Below, piece by piece: positions 55,062-64,000 of a stretch of DNA of 64,000 nucleotides (position 1 is the stretch's first letter; each line of letters starts with the position of its first letter). Source of the stretch: Burkholderiaceae bacterium. GTDB taxonomy: Bacteria > Pseudomonadota > Gammaproteobacteria > Burkholderiales > Burkholderiaceae_C. The stretch is from positions 3,534,001-3,598,000 of the forward strand of contig JACKLI010000001.1 in the NCBI GenBank assembly GCA_024235995.1, written 5' to 3'. Made by a program: the position numbers and the translations under genes. The notes under the pieces were generated by a model. It saw only the letters and a program-made list of their open reading frames with translations, was not told where the DNA came from and did not search any database.

Positions 55062-55993
55062 ACGATCCCGCCGACATCCTCACCCCCGACGCCTTCCGCC
55101 TGCTGCACGCCATCGCGCAGGCCGGCAGCTTTGCCGGCGCGGCGCGCACGCTGGGCCTGGTGCCCAGCGCCCTGACCTACCGGGTGCGCCAGATCGAGGA
55201 GGCGCTGGACGTGCTGCTGTTCGACCGCAGCCGCCGCCAGGCGCGCCCCACGCCGGCGGGGATGGAGCTGCTGGCCCAGGGCGAGCGCCTGCGCCAGGAG
55301 GTGGACGCCCTGGTGCGGCGCGTGCAGCGCGTGGCCACCGGCTGGGAGTCCGAGTTCACCATGGCCGTCGATGGCGTCGTCGCGCAATCCGTGCTGCTGG
55401 ACCTGTGCTGCGACTTCTACGCCCTGAACCCGCCCACCCGGCTGCGCCTGCGCACCGAAATCCTCAGCGGCACGCTGGACGCGCTCACCTCCGGGCAGGC
55501 CGATCTGGCGCTGGGCGTGACGCTGGAGCCGGCCAGCGCCGCCAACCTGCGCGCCCGGCCGCTGGGCAGCGTGCGCTTCGTCTACGCCATGGCGCCCACG
55601 CACCCGCTGGCGCAGCAGCCCGAGCCGCTGAGCGACGCGCAGCTGCTGGCGCACCGCGCCGTGGTGGTGGCCGATTCGACGCCGGGCGCGGCCACGCTGT
55701 CCTTCGGCCTGCTGGCGGGGCAGCAGACGCTCACCGTCTCCAGCCTGCAGGCCAAGCTGGAGGCCCACCTGCGCGGCCTGGGCGTGGGCTTTTTGCCCGA
55801 GCCGCTGGCGCGCCCCTGGCTGGCCAATGGCCAGTTGGTGGCGCGGCGCGTGGAGCGCAGCACGCGCACCGCCACGCTGCACTACGCCTGGCCGGCCCAC
55901 GTGCAGCCGGGCAAGGCCCTGTCCTGGTGGCTGGATCGGCTGGAGCGCCCCATCACCCGGCGCGCCCTGCTGCAAGCGCCCGCGAGCGTGTAG
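55058..55993 (+). CDS. LysR-type transcriptional regulator
   Basis: A 311-residue regulator: N-terminal winged helix (LLHAIAQAGSFAGAARTLGL, VPSALTYRVRQIEEALDVLL, LFDRS) and C-terminal effector-binding domain (from about 95). The variant VPSALTYRVRQ in the recognition helix is shared with regulators that sit beside pirin/DoxX genes in Burkholderiales. It is divergent from pirin and DoxX, which are its likely targets. The start codon sits inside the palindromic operator. Confidence 0.92.
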   Translation: MNDPADILTPDAFRLLHAIAQAGSFAGAARTLGLVPSALTYRVRQIEEALDVLLFDRSRRQARPTPAGMELLAQGERLRQEVDALVRRVQRVATGWESEFTMAVDGVVAQSVLLDLCCDFYALNPPTRLRLRTEILSGTLDALTSGQADLALGVTLEPASAANLRARPLGSVRFVYAMAPTHPLAQQPEPLSDAQLLAHRAVVVADSTPGAATLSFGLLAGQQTLTVSSLQAKLEAHLRGLGVGFLPEPLARPWLANGQLVARRVERSTRTATLHYAWPAHVQPGKALSWWLDRLERPITRRALLQAPASV

Positions 55994-56002
55994 AGTGAGC
56001 GC

Positions 56003-57055
56003 ATGAGCCGCCCCCGCCCACGCCCCCCAACCCCCGCCCCCCAACGCATCGCCGTCATCGGCGCCGGCATCGCCGGCCTGGCCTGCGCCCGCACGCTGGC
56101 GCAGGCCGGCCATGACGTGACGCTGCTGGAGGCCGCCAGCACGCCGGGCGGACGCGTGGCCACCTGCGATTCGCCCTTCGGCGGCTTCGACTGCGGCGCG
56201 CAGTACTTCACCGTGCGCGACGCGCGGCTGGCGCAGGCGCTGGAGGCCACCGCCCCGCAGCTGGCGCGCCGCTGGAGCGCCAGTGCCGTGCGCGTGCTGG
56301 ACGAGCACGGCCGCCAGATCGAGGCCGCGCCCCCGCCCACCGAGGCGCACTGGGTGGCGGCACCCGCCATGGCCGCCCTGCCCCAGCGCTGGGCCGAGCC
56401 GCTGGCCCAGGCCGGCCGCCTACGTCTCAACACGCGCGTGCACCGCCTGCAGCGCGACGGCGAGCGCTGGCAGCTGCACACCGACGACGGCGCGGCGCCG
56501 CTGCAGGCCGACGTGGCGATCTGCGCCCTGCCCGCGCCCCGGGCGCGCAACCTGCTCTTTCAATCGGAGCAGGCCGGCGCGCTGGCGGCCACGCTCGCCC
56601 GCGTCGACATGGCCCCGTGCTGGACCCTGATGCTGGCCTTCCCGCAGGCGGCGCAGCCCGGCCTGTACACCCTGGGCCCGCAGTGGAACGCCGCGCGCAG
56701 CACGCACCACCGCATCGCCTGGCTGGCGCGCGAAAGCTCCAAGCCGCAGCGCGGCGGCATCGAGCGCTGGACGGTGCAGGCCAGCAGCGACTGGTCGCGC
56801 GAGCACGTGCAGGACGACGCCGAGCGCGCCGGCGCCAAGCTGCTCAAGGCCTTTGCCGAGATCACCGGCATTCGCGCCGCCCCCGGCCACGTCCAGGCGC
56901 GGCTGTGGCTGCATGCACGCACCCTGGCACCGCTGGGCCAGCCCTTCGTGTGGGACGCCCCGCTGGGCCTGGGCCTGTGCGGCGACTGGTGCCTGGGCCA
57001 GCGCGTGGAAGACGCCTTTGTCTCGGGCCTGGAGCTGGCGCTGGCCATTCGCTGA
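56003..57055 (+). CDS. FAD-dependent amine oxidase/renalase-like protein
   Basis: Flavoprotein of 350 residues. The Rossmann dinucleotide motif IAVIGAGIAGLACARTLAQA is followed by an acidic residue at the end of beta 2 (LLEAA) and GGRVATCDSPFGGFDCGAQY, the renalase-type FAD contact. GLCGDWCLGQRVEDAFVSGL at the C-terminus binds the flavin phosphate. In bacteria, renalase-like enzymes oxidise dihydro-NAD isomers; substrate here is inferred. It starts ten bases after the LysR stop and ends just before the 84-bp repeat array. Confidence 0.87.
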   Translation: MSRPRPRPPTPAPQRIAVIGAGIAGLACARTLAQAGHDVTLLEAASTPGGRVATCDSPFGGFDCGAQYFTVRDARLAQALEATAPQLARRWSASAVRVLDEHGRQIEAAPPPTEAHWVAAPAMAALPQRWAEPLAQAGRLRLNTRVHRLQRDGERWQLHTDDGAAPLQADVAICALPAPRARNLLFQSEQAGALAATLARVDMAPCWTLMLAFPQAAQPGLYTLGPQWNAARSTHHRIAWLARESSKPQRGGIERWTVQASSDWSREHVQDDAERAGAKLLKAFAEITGIRAAPGHVQARLWLHARTLAPLGQPFVWDAPLGLGLCGDWCLGQRVEDAFVSGLELALAIR

Positions 57056-57074
57056 AAGCGTGACCCACGCCTGC

Positions 57075-57398
57075 AAGCCGCCGCCGGGCCGCCCCAAGGC
57101 GGCGAGCGCCCCCTCGAGGGGCAGCGAATCACGCGCAGCGGGGAGCGTGGGGGCACCGTTGAGCGCCGACGGGCCGCCCCAAGGCGCGAAGGCCCCCTTG
57201 GGGGGCAGCGAACCACGCGCAGCGGGGAGCGTGGGGGCACCGTTGAGCGCCGACGGGCCGCCCCAAGGCGCGAAGGCCCCCTTGGGGGGCAGCGAACCAC
57301 GCGCAGCGGGGAGCGTGGGGGCACCGTTGAGCGCCGACGGGCCGCCCCAAGGCGCGAAGGCCCCCTTGGGGGGCAGCGAACCACGCGCAGCGGGGAGC
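57075..57398 (+). repeat. 84-bp tandem repeat array in frame with gluQ
   Basis: Three perfect 84-bp units occupy 57147-57230, 57231-57314 and 57315-57398, preceded by a degenerate, shorter unit from about 57075. Each begins GTGGGGGCACCGTTGAGCGC and ends GCGCAGCGGGGAGC. Eighty-four bases is 28 codons, so one open frame passes through all units into gluQ. Each unit ends in GGGGAGC directly before a GTG, which gives a Shine-Dalgarno and start in the gluQ frame. No CRISPR-like spacers are present. The unit resembles a GC-rich intergenic repeat common in Comamonadaceae. Confidence 0.93.
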
Positions 57399-58358
57399 GT
57401 GGGGGCCACATACATCGGCCGCTTCGCCCCCTCGCCCACCGGCCCGCTGCATGCCGGCTCGCTGGTGGCCGCGCTGGCCAGCTGGCTGGACGCGCGCGCC
57501 CACGGCGGGCGCTGGCTGCTGCGCATCGAGGACGTGGACACGCCGCGCTGCGTGCCCGGCGCCGACACCCTGATCCTGGAGCAGCTGGCGCGCTGCGGCC
57601 TGCAGCCCGACGCGCCGCCGCTGTGGCAGTCCACCCGCGCGGCCGCGTACCAGGCCGCGCTCGATCGCCTGATCGCCGACGGCCTGGCCTACCTCTGCGC
57701 CTGCTCGCGCCAGGACATCGCCCAGGCACAAGCCGCCGCCGGCATCGCGCGCCAGCGCGGCCGCGAGCTGCCCTACCCCGGCACCTGCCGCCCCGAGCGC
57801 GGGGGCCTGCGCGGGCGCGCCGCCCGCGCCTGGCGCCTGCACACCGGCCGATTTGAACAAAAATGGCTTGCAGCCCGCACCGATCCAGCCCAATCAGCTA
57901 TCGATTCAGAAGCATTGGCGCTGCCCATCCGCTGGCAGGACCGCCGCCTAGGCCTCCAGCAACAGCACCTGGCCGCCGAGGTGGGCGACTTCATCCTGAA
58001 GCGTGCCGACGGGCTGTGGGCCTACCAGCTGGCGGTGGTGGTGGACGACGCCGCGCAGGGCATCACCGACGTGGTGCGGGGCGAGGACCTGGCCGACAAC
58101 ACGCCGCGCCAGATCGCACTGCAGACCGCCCTGGGCCTGCCCACGCCGCGCTATCTGCACACCCCGCTGGTGCGGGGCGCCGATGGCGAGAAACTGAGCA
58201 AGCAAAACGGTGCGCAGGCGCTGGATGCGAGCGACCCCGCGCGCGCCCTGCGCGAGGCGGCGCGGCACCTGCAGCTGGATTCGGGCCCCGGCCAGTCCAG
58301 CGTCGGCGCCCTGCTGGCGCACTGGGTCGCCGCGTGGCGGGCTCGCCTTACTGCCTGA
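57399..58358 (+). CDS. gluQ: Glutamyl-Q tRNA(Asp) synthetase
   Basis: Aminoacyl-tRNA synthetase paralogue (319 residues) that attaches glutamate to queuosine in tRNA(Asp). GRFAPSPTGPLHAGSL contains the HIGH-like motif, EKLSKQN the KMSKS-like motif, and CACSRQD...PGTC the zinc site. The anticodon-binding domain is absent, as expected. GTG 57399 is the shortest start with a Shine-Dalgarno (GGGGAG), but upstream GTGs in the repeat units are in frame and equally placed. Residues about 151-171 come from a dispersed repeat copy. It overlaps lolA by 11 bases at the 3' end (convergent). Confidence 0.92.
   Translation: MGATYIGRFAPSPTGPLHAGSLVAALASWLDARAHGGRWLLRIEDVDTPRCVPGADTLILEQLARCGLQPDAPPLWQSTRAAAYQAALDRLIADGLAYLCACSRQDIAQAQAAAGIARQRGRELPYPGTCRPERGGLRGRAARAWRLHTGRFEQKWLAARTDPAQSAIDSEALALPIRWQDRRLGLQQQHLAAEVGDFILKRADGLWAYQLAVVVDDAAQGITDVVRGEDLADNTPRQIALQTALGLPTPRYLHTPLVRGADGEKLSKQNGAQALDASDPARALREAARHLQLDSGPGQSSVGALLAHWVAAWRARLTA
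57850..57910 (-). repeat. Dispersed GATAGCT repeat, copy C, in frame inside gluQ
   Basis: On the minus strand: TGAATCGATAGCTGATTGGG, CTGGATCGGTGCGGGCTGC and CATTTTTGTTCAAATC, a near-complete match to the family. It encodes FEQKWLAARTDPAQSAIDSE of GluQ, a surface insertion between the zinc site and the GDFILKRADG motif. Confidence 0.65.
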
Positions 58359-59007
58359 GCACGTCCGCCCCCGCGGGCGGCTTGAACTGGAACGCACCGG
58401 CCGGCAGCTGCGGATTGAGCTGCATCGGGCCGAACCTGAGCACCGAGCGCTGGCCGAAGTTGTCCAGGATTTCCAGCGCCGCCAGCTGCTCGCCGTCGAA
58501 GCCCACCTGCACCTGCTGCAGCTGTCCGTCCCTGGTCTTGGGCACGGCCTTGACCCACTGCAGCCCGTCGCGCGCGGGCTGGGCAGCGAGGGTGAAGTCG
58601 GCCTGCAGCGCGCGCAAATCGGTCGCCTCGGCGATCAGCGCGGCCGGCGTCTGGCCCAGCACCTGCGCCTGCGCGCGCTCGGTCACCTGGTTCAGGTCGG
58701 CGTCGTACAGCCACAGCGTCTGGCCGTCGGCGACGATGGTCTGCACGAAGGGCTTCTGGTAGTCGAAGCGGAATTTGCCCGGACGCTGGAACTCGAACGT
58801 GCCGCTGGACGTCTTGGCGCGCCCCGGCTTGCCGTCCCGCGGGGGCGCGGTCACCGTCTGCGTGAAGTCGGCGCGGCCGCTGCGTGCGTGCTGGATGAAG
58901 TTCTGCAGGCTGTCCAGGCCGTCGGCCCAGGCGGCGGATGCCGTCAGCGCCAGGACGGCCAGCACGGCGGCGGGGCGCGGAAGGCGCCAGGAAGAAGCGA
59001 AGGTCAT
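58348..59007 (-). CDS. lolA: Outer-membrane lipoprotein carrier protein LolA
   Basis: Periplasmic chaperone (219 residues) that moves lipoproteins from LolCDE to LolB. Signal peptide about 1-27 (LAVLALTASAAWAD), then GRADFTQTVTAP, SGTFEFQRPGKFRFDYQKPF, ADGQTLWLYDADLNQVTERA and LRFGPMQLNPQLP in LolA order. ATG 59007 gives the signal peptide. It lies 83 bases downstream of ftsK on the same strand, a common arrangement (ftsK-lolA). Confidence 0.94.
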   Translation of the reverse strand: MTFASSWRLPRPAAVLAVLALTASAAWADGLDSLQNFIQHARSGRADFTQTVTAPPRDGKPGRAKTSSGTFEFQRPGKFRFDYQKPFVQTIVADGQTLWLYDADLNQVTERAQAQVLGQTPAALIAEATDLRALQADFTLAAQPARDGLQWVKAVPKTRDGQLQQVQVGFDGEQLAALEILDNFGQRSVLRFGPMQLNPQLPAGAFQFKPPAGADVLRQ

Positions 59008-59090
59008 GGGCGATCGGATCGTGCCGGCGGCGCAAAGGTTCGGTCCCGCAACCGGCTGAAACAGGAACTTGCCGGACGGAAACGAAACCA

Positions 59091-61430
59091 TCACTCGGCC
59101 CGCGCCGGCACCAGGATGTCGCGCTTGCCGTCGGCCGTCATGGGGCTGACCAGGCCGGCCTTCTCCATGTCCTCGACCAGGCGCGCGGCGCGGTTGTAGC
59201 CGATCTTCAGGTGGCGCTGCACCAGCGAGATGCTGGCCTTGCGGTTTTTCAGCACCACCTCGACGGCCTGGTCGTACATCGGGTCCTTCTCGCCGCCGCT
59301 GTCCTCGCCGCCGCCGAAGCCGCCCTCCTCGCCATCGACGGTGCCGCCATCGAGCACGCCCTCGATGTAGTTGGGCTCGCCCTGGCTCTTGAGATAGTCC
59401 ACCACGCGGTGCACCTCCTCGTCGCTGACGAAGGCGCCGTGCACGCGAATGGGCAGGCCGGTGCCGCTGGGCAGGTACAGCATGTCGCCCATGCCCAGCA
59501 GGGCCTCGGCGCCCATCTGGTCGAGGATGGTGCGGCTGTCGATCTTGCTGGAGACCTGAAACGAGATGCGGGTGGGGATGTTGGCCTTGATCAGCCCGGT
59601 GATCACGTCCACGCTGGGCCGCTGCGTGGCCAGAATCAGATGGATGCCGGCGGCGCGCGCCTTTTGCGCCAGGCGGGCGATCAGCTCCTCGATCTTCTTG
59701 CCCACCACCATCATCAGGTCGGCCAGCTCGTCGATGACGACCACGATGTGCGGCAGCCGCTCCAGCGGCTCGGGGTCTTCGGGCGTGAGGCTGAAGGGGT
59801 TGTAGATGAACTCGCCGCGCGCCTTGGCGTCGTCGATCTTCTGGTTGAAGCCGGCCACGTTGCGCACGCCGGCCTTGCTCATGATCTTGTAGCGCCGCTC
59901 CATCTCGGCCACGCACCAGTTCAGGCCGTTGGCGGCCTGCTTCATGTCGGTGACCACGGGGCACAGCAGATGCGGAATGCCTTCGTAGATCGACATCTCC
60001 AGCATCTTGGGGTCGATCATCAGCAGGCGCACGTCCTTGGGCTCGGCCTTGTACAGCAGGCTCAGGATCATGGCGTTGATGCCCACCGACTTGCCGGAGC
60101 CGGTGGTGCCGGCCACCAGCACGTGCGGCATCTTGGCCAGGTCGGCGACGATGGGCTTGCCGACGATGTCCTTGCCCAGGCCCACCGTCAGCAGGCTCTT
60201 GGCGTCGTTGTAGACCTGCGAGCCCAGGATCTCGGACAGGCGGATCGACTGGCGCCGCGCGTTGGGCAATTCGAGGGCCATGTAGTTCTTGCCCGGAATG
60301 GTCTCGATCACGCGGATCGACACCAGGCTCAGGCTGCGCGCCAGATCCTTCGCCAGGTTGACCACCTGCGAGCCCTTGACGCCGGTGGCCGGTTCGATCT
60401 CGTAGCGGGTGATCACCGGGCCCGGCGCCGCGGCCACCACGTGCACCTCCACGCCGAAGTCCTTGAGCTTCTTCTCGATCAGGCGGCTGGTCATCTCCAG
60501 CGTCTCGGGCGCCACGGTTTCCTGGCGCGCGGCGGCGCCATCCAGCAGGTCGACCTGCGGCAGCTTGCTGTCGGGCAGCTCGGTGAACAGAGGCTTTTGC
60601 CGCTCCTTGACCACGCGCTCGCTCTTGGGCACATCCACCAACGCAGGCTCGATCAGCACCGGCGCGGGCGGCTGCTCCTGCGCCTCCTCGCGCTCCTGCG
60701 TCAGCACCTCGTCGCGCTCGCGCATGGCCTGGCGGCCCAGCGCCACGTCCTCGGCAAGGGCCTTGCGCGAGCGGCGGCGTTCGATCAGCGCGTACAGCGC
60801 CGCGCCGATGTGCTCGGCCACGCGCCCCCACGAGAAGCGAAACAGCAGCGCCACGCCCACCATCAGGGCCGCGATGCCCAGCAGCGTGGAGCCGGTAAAG
60901 CCCAGCCACTTTAGCGCCAGCGGCCCGCCCAGGTAGCCCAGCACGCCGCCGGCCGCGCCGGGCAGCACGTCGTCGTAGCGGTACAGGCGGCTCCACTCCA
61001 GCCCCGAGCTGGCGGCCAGCACCAGCGCCAGCCCCAGCCAGGACGTCCAGCGCACCGAGGCCAGCAGGCCCCAGGGCGACAGCGGCTTGCCCGCGCCCTC
61101 GCCGGCCTGCCCATGCATCCAGCGCAGCAGCATGGCGGCCCAGGCGCGCGCGGCGGCGGCCACGCACCACCAGGCCGAAAAGCCCAGCAGCACGTACAGC
61201 AAATCGGCCAGCCAGGCGCCCAGCATGCCGGCCCAGTTGTGCACCGGCCCGCCCGCGCCGGAGGTGGACCAGGCCGCATCGGAAGGCGAGTAGCTGGCCA
61301 GCGCCAGCGTCAAAAACAGGATCAGCGCCAGGCCGACCACCAGCACGATTTCTTGTGCAAAGCGCTGCACGGGCGTGCGCCGGGGCGGCGCGCGGTCGTC
61401 GGCGTTGAAGGTATTGAGGGGATAGGCCAT
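59091..61430 (-). CDS. ftsK: DNA translocase FtsK
   Basis: Septal DNA pump of 779 residues. Four N-terminal transmembrane helices (about 24-45, 68-95, 125-145, 165-215), a fairly short charged linker, then the RecA-like motor: Walker A AGTTGSGKSVGINAM, Walker B HIVVVIDELADLMM, LATQRPSVDVITGLIKANIP, and the C-terminal gamma winged helix that reads KOPS (VEVVLKNRKASISLVQRHLK). The length is typical of betaproteobacterial FtsK. Works with XerCD and divisome. Upstream is a Crp/Fnr regulator on the same strand. Confidence 0.97.
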   Translation of the reverse strand: MAYPLNTFNADDRAPPRRTPVQRFAQEIVLVVGLALILFLTLALASYSPSDAAWSTSGAGGPVHNWAGMLGAWLADLLYVLLGFSAWWCVAAAARAWAAMLLRWMHGQAGEGAGKPLSPWGLLASVRWTSWLGLALVLAASSGLEWSRLYRYDDVLPGAAGGVLGYLGGPLALKWLGFTGSTLLGIAALMVGVALLFRFSWGRVAEHIGAALYALIERRRSRKALAEDVALGRQAMRERDEVLTQEREEAQEQPPAPVLIEPALVDVPKSERVVKERQKPLFTELPDSKLPQVDLLDGAAARQETVAPETLEMTSRLIEKKLKDFGVEVHVVAAAPGPVITRYEIEPATGVKGSQVVNLAKDLARSLSLVSIRVIETIPGKNYMALELPNARRQSIRLSEILGSQVYNDAKSLLTVGLGKDIVGKPIVADLAKMPHVLVAGTTGSGKSVGINAMILSLLYKAEPKDVRLLMIDPKMLEMSIYEGIPHLLCPVVTDMKQAANGLNWCVAEMERRYKIMSKAGVRNVAGFNQKIDDAKARGEFIYNPFSLTPEDPEPLERLPHIVVVIDELADLMMVVGKKIEELIARLAQKARAAGIHLILATQRPSVDVITGLIKANIPTRISFQVSSKIDSRTILDQMGAEALLGMGDMLYLPSGTGLPIRVHGAFVSDEEVHRVVDYLKSQGEPNYIEGVLDGGTVDGEEGGFGGGEDSGGEKDPMYDQAVEVVLKNRKASISLVQRHLKIGYNRAARLVEDMEKAGLVSPMTADGKRDILVPARAE

Positions 61431-61506
61431 GGGTCAAACAACAGCAGTCCGCGAGCTTAACGCGAATGCCGGGGGCAACGGACCGGCCGCCATGGCGGGG
61501 CCGGCC

Positions 61507-62181
61507 TCAGCCCATCGTGTTCAGCCGCTCCTGGATGAGGATCGAGCCGTCTTCCTGCGTGAGGATGTAGCCGCGCTCCTCCAGGTCCTTCATCACCCGG
61601 CTGACCATCTCGCGCGAGGCGCCCACCATCTTGGCGATGTCCTGGCGCGAGATCTTCTCGCGGATCACGCGCTCGCCCTGGCCCTCGTCGACCGAAAACT
61701 CCAGCAGCGCGCGCGCCACGCGGCCATACACGTCCAGCAGCGCCAGCGACTCGATCTTGCGGTCGGCGTGGCGCAGGCGCTGCACCAGGCCGCGCATGAT
61801 GGCGTAGGCCATGGACGAGTTCTCGGGCAGGCAGCGCGCGAACTCGGTGCGGCCCAGCATCAGCACGTCGGTCTGCACCTCGGCGCGCACGGTGGCCGAG
61901 TGCGGCTCGTTGTCGATCAGGCTCATCTCGCCGATGTGGTCGCCCGGGCGCAGCGTGGCCAGGATGACCTCGCGTCCGCGCCCGTCGGCCGTCATCACGC
62001 GGGCGCGGCCATTGAGCAGAATGAACAGGGCGTTGGACTTCTTGCCCTGCTCGACAATGGCCTCCGCGCGCTTGAAGCGCCGCTTGACCACGGCATCGGC
62101 CACCGAAATGGCTTGCGCCTCGGTCAGCATCGAAAACAGGGGCACGCGACGGATCAGTTCCAGGCTGGACAGCATCGTCAT
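61507..62181 (-). CDS. Crp/Fnr family transcriptional regulator
   Basis: A 224-residue regulator with an N-terminal cyclic-nucleotide-binding beta-barrel (LFILLNGRARVMTADGRGRE, LRPGDHIGEMSLIDNEPHSA) and a C-terminal winged helix (ISRQDIAKMVGASREMVSRV). The phosphate-binding cassette has GEMSLIDNEPHSATV in place of the cAMP-type GExALxxxxxRAA(T/S), so the ligand may differ from cAMP; there is no Fnr-type cysteine cluster. ATG 62181 with GGAG nine bases upstream. Divergent from trxB, 194 bases apart. Confidence 0.92.
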   Translation of the reverse strand: MTMLSSLELIRRVPLFSMLTEAQAISVADAVVKRRFKRAEAIVEQGKKSNALFILLNGRARVMTADGRGREVILATLRPGDHIGEMSLIDNEPHSATVRAEVQTDVLMLGRTEFARCLPENSSMAYAIMRGLVQRLRHADRKIESLALLDVYGRVARALLEFSVDEGQGERVIREKISRQDIAKMVGASREMVSRVMKDLEERGYILTQEDGSILIQERLNTMG

Positions 62182-62375
62182 TCAGACGTCTCCGGCAGTC
62201 AAATACTTCATTCGTTGGTTATTCATAAAATGGGAGCATTATCCCCGTGCTTGGTCAGCGCACCAAGCCCTTTCAGCCCCAACCGGCCGGGCAGGCCCTG
62301 GCGTCCGCGCCGGCCCATGCCCGGTTTTCGCTCCATGCCCGACGTCGTTTCACGTCCCCCCAGCCGCATTCATCC

Positions 62376-63325
<950 letters not shown>

Positions 63326-63329
<4 letters not shown>

Positions 63330-64000
63330 ACGTGGATCGCGCCAGTCCGTCGATCGACCATTACGAAAACTTCCCGGTCGCCTCGTGGCTGTGCCCGCCG
63401 CGCCTGCGCGCGCCCATCGCGGCCATCTACCACTTTGCCCGCACGGCCGACGACATCGCCGATGAGGGCGATGCCCCCGCCGCCCATCGCCTGGCCGAGC
63501 TGGCCGCCTACCGCGCCGAGCTGCACGCCATCGCCACTGCCAGCAGCCACCAGCCGCCGGCCGCCAGCCGCTGGCCGCAGGTGTTCGGCCCGCTGGCGGC
63601 CCAGATGCGGGCGTTCCAGCTGCCCGAGGCGCCGCTGCTCGATCTGCTCTCCGCCTTCGAGCAGGACGTGCGCATGACCCACGCCGGCGCCGCCTACCCC
63701 GACCAGGCCGTGCTGCTGGACTACTGCCGGCGCTCGGCCAACCCGGTGGGCCGCCTGCTGCTGCACCTGTACGGCGTGAGCACACCCGCGGCCCTGGCCG
63801 AAAGCGACGCCATCTGCACCGCGCTGCAACTCATCAACTTCTGGCAGGACCTGTCGGTGGACATCCCGCGCGGGCGCTTCTATTTGCCGCTGGCCGACTG
63901 CGCCGCGCACGGCATCGCCATCCACGACCCGGCCACCCAGTTCCCGGCCCTTCGGGCCAGCGAGGCCACGCGGAGCCTGGTCCGCGCCCTGGCCGATCAG
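63326..64000 (+). CDS. hpnC: HpnC, squalene synthase-like hopanoid biosynthesis enzyme (3' end outside window)
   Basis: Class I prenyl synthase that, with HpnD and HpnE, makes squalene from farnesyl diphosphate by way of hydroxysqualene. About 225 residues are visible: SIDHYENFPVASWLCP, first aspartate-rich motif TADDIADEGD, second motif LINFWQDLSVDIPRGRFYLP. TTG 63326 overlaps the trxB stop (TTGA) and has GGAG eleven bases upstream; GTG 63332 is an alternative. It implies that the organism makes hopanoids, if hpnD, hpnE and shc are present downstream. Confidence 0.9.

Noticed and set aside
57075..57398. Possible CRISPR array
   Set aside because: Units are directly adjacent 84-bp repeats without unique spacers, and they are in frame with gluQ.
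58348..61437. A 1029-codon minus-strand frame that seems to fuse ftsK territory to LolA
   Set aside because: Only its last part (LolA) is real; the rest is an alternate frame of ftsK, which is intact in its own frame.

Overview
The window is a GC-rich (about two-thirds G+C by eye) chromosomal segment of a betaproteobacterium, most likely a member of the Comamonadaceae (Acidovorax/Alicycliphilus/Ottowia-like). The evidence is the gene order (ubiG, ompA, gyrA, pheA, tyrA, a fused aroA-cmk, rpsA, ihfB, lapA, lapB), a degenerate RibBA beside ribH and nusB, a liv branched-chain amino acid transporter, and a dispersed AT-richer repeat carrying a GATAGCT core, which I recall as characteristic of this family. 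No rRNA, tRNA or CRISPR was seen. Genes are on both strands, tightly packed and often overlapping by 4 to 11 bases.

Layout. 1-4.9 kb: ubiG (partial), an OmpA-family protein, gyrA and a DUF2059-like secreted protein. 4.9-12.7 kb: an aromatic amino acid, nucleotide and translation cluster (pheA, tyrA, aroA-cmk, rpsA, ihfB, lapA, lapB). 12.8-19.8 kb: gshA, an SDR, a NUDIX hydrolase, an acyl-CoA synthetase, a LuxR-type AHL receptor without a visible synthase, and a lipoprotein. 19.8-22.9 kb: a second lumazine synthase (RibH2 type) under an FMN riboswitch, a DUF808 membrane protein and dusC. 23-27.4 kb: a translationally coupled FecR / OmpA-lipoprotein / c-type cytochrome operon and a degenerate kinase/receiver-like protein. 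27.4-31.4 kb: an RluA-type pseudouridine synthase, a fold-back repeat, a YSC84 lipoprotein, an SDR and a thiolase. 31.5-35.1 kb: livHMGF without a binding protein. 35.3-36.6 kb: rarA.

36.7-42.3 kb is the accessory island. I read it as a fossil integron: a truncated HicB-like antitoxin, an integron-integrase (intI) pseudogene split by an intact IS3-family element with a 3-bp target duplication, an IS21-family element next to the intI start, a 5'-truncated beta-lactamase-fold serine hydrolase in cassette orientation, and half of an attC-like site after it.

42.3-64 kb returns to core genes: a DUF3014 protein, arfB, ribBA-ribH-nusB-aminotransferase, ybgC-tolQ-tolR-tolA (tolA is frameshifted at an 11-C run), dnaE, a LysR/pirin/DoxX divergon with a clear palindromic operator, a renalase-like flavoprotein, gluQ preceded by three perfect 84-bp tandem repeats in frame with it, lolA, ftsK, a Crp/Fnr regulator, trxB and the start of hpnC (hopanoid synthesis).

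The two most unusual features are (1) the dispersed ~55-65-bp repeat, of which I found ten copies; three lie in frame inside aroA, rarA and gluQ, one forms the C-terminal tail of DusC and one supplies the apparent start codon of an RluA-family gene; and (2) the 84-bp in-frame tandem repeats, each carrying a Shine-Dalgarno-like GGGGAG and a GTG in the gluQ frame.
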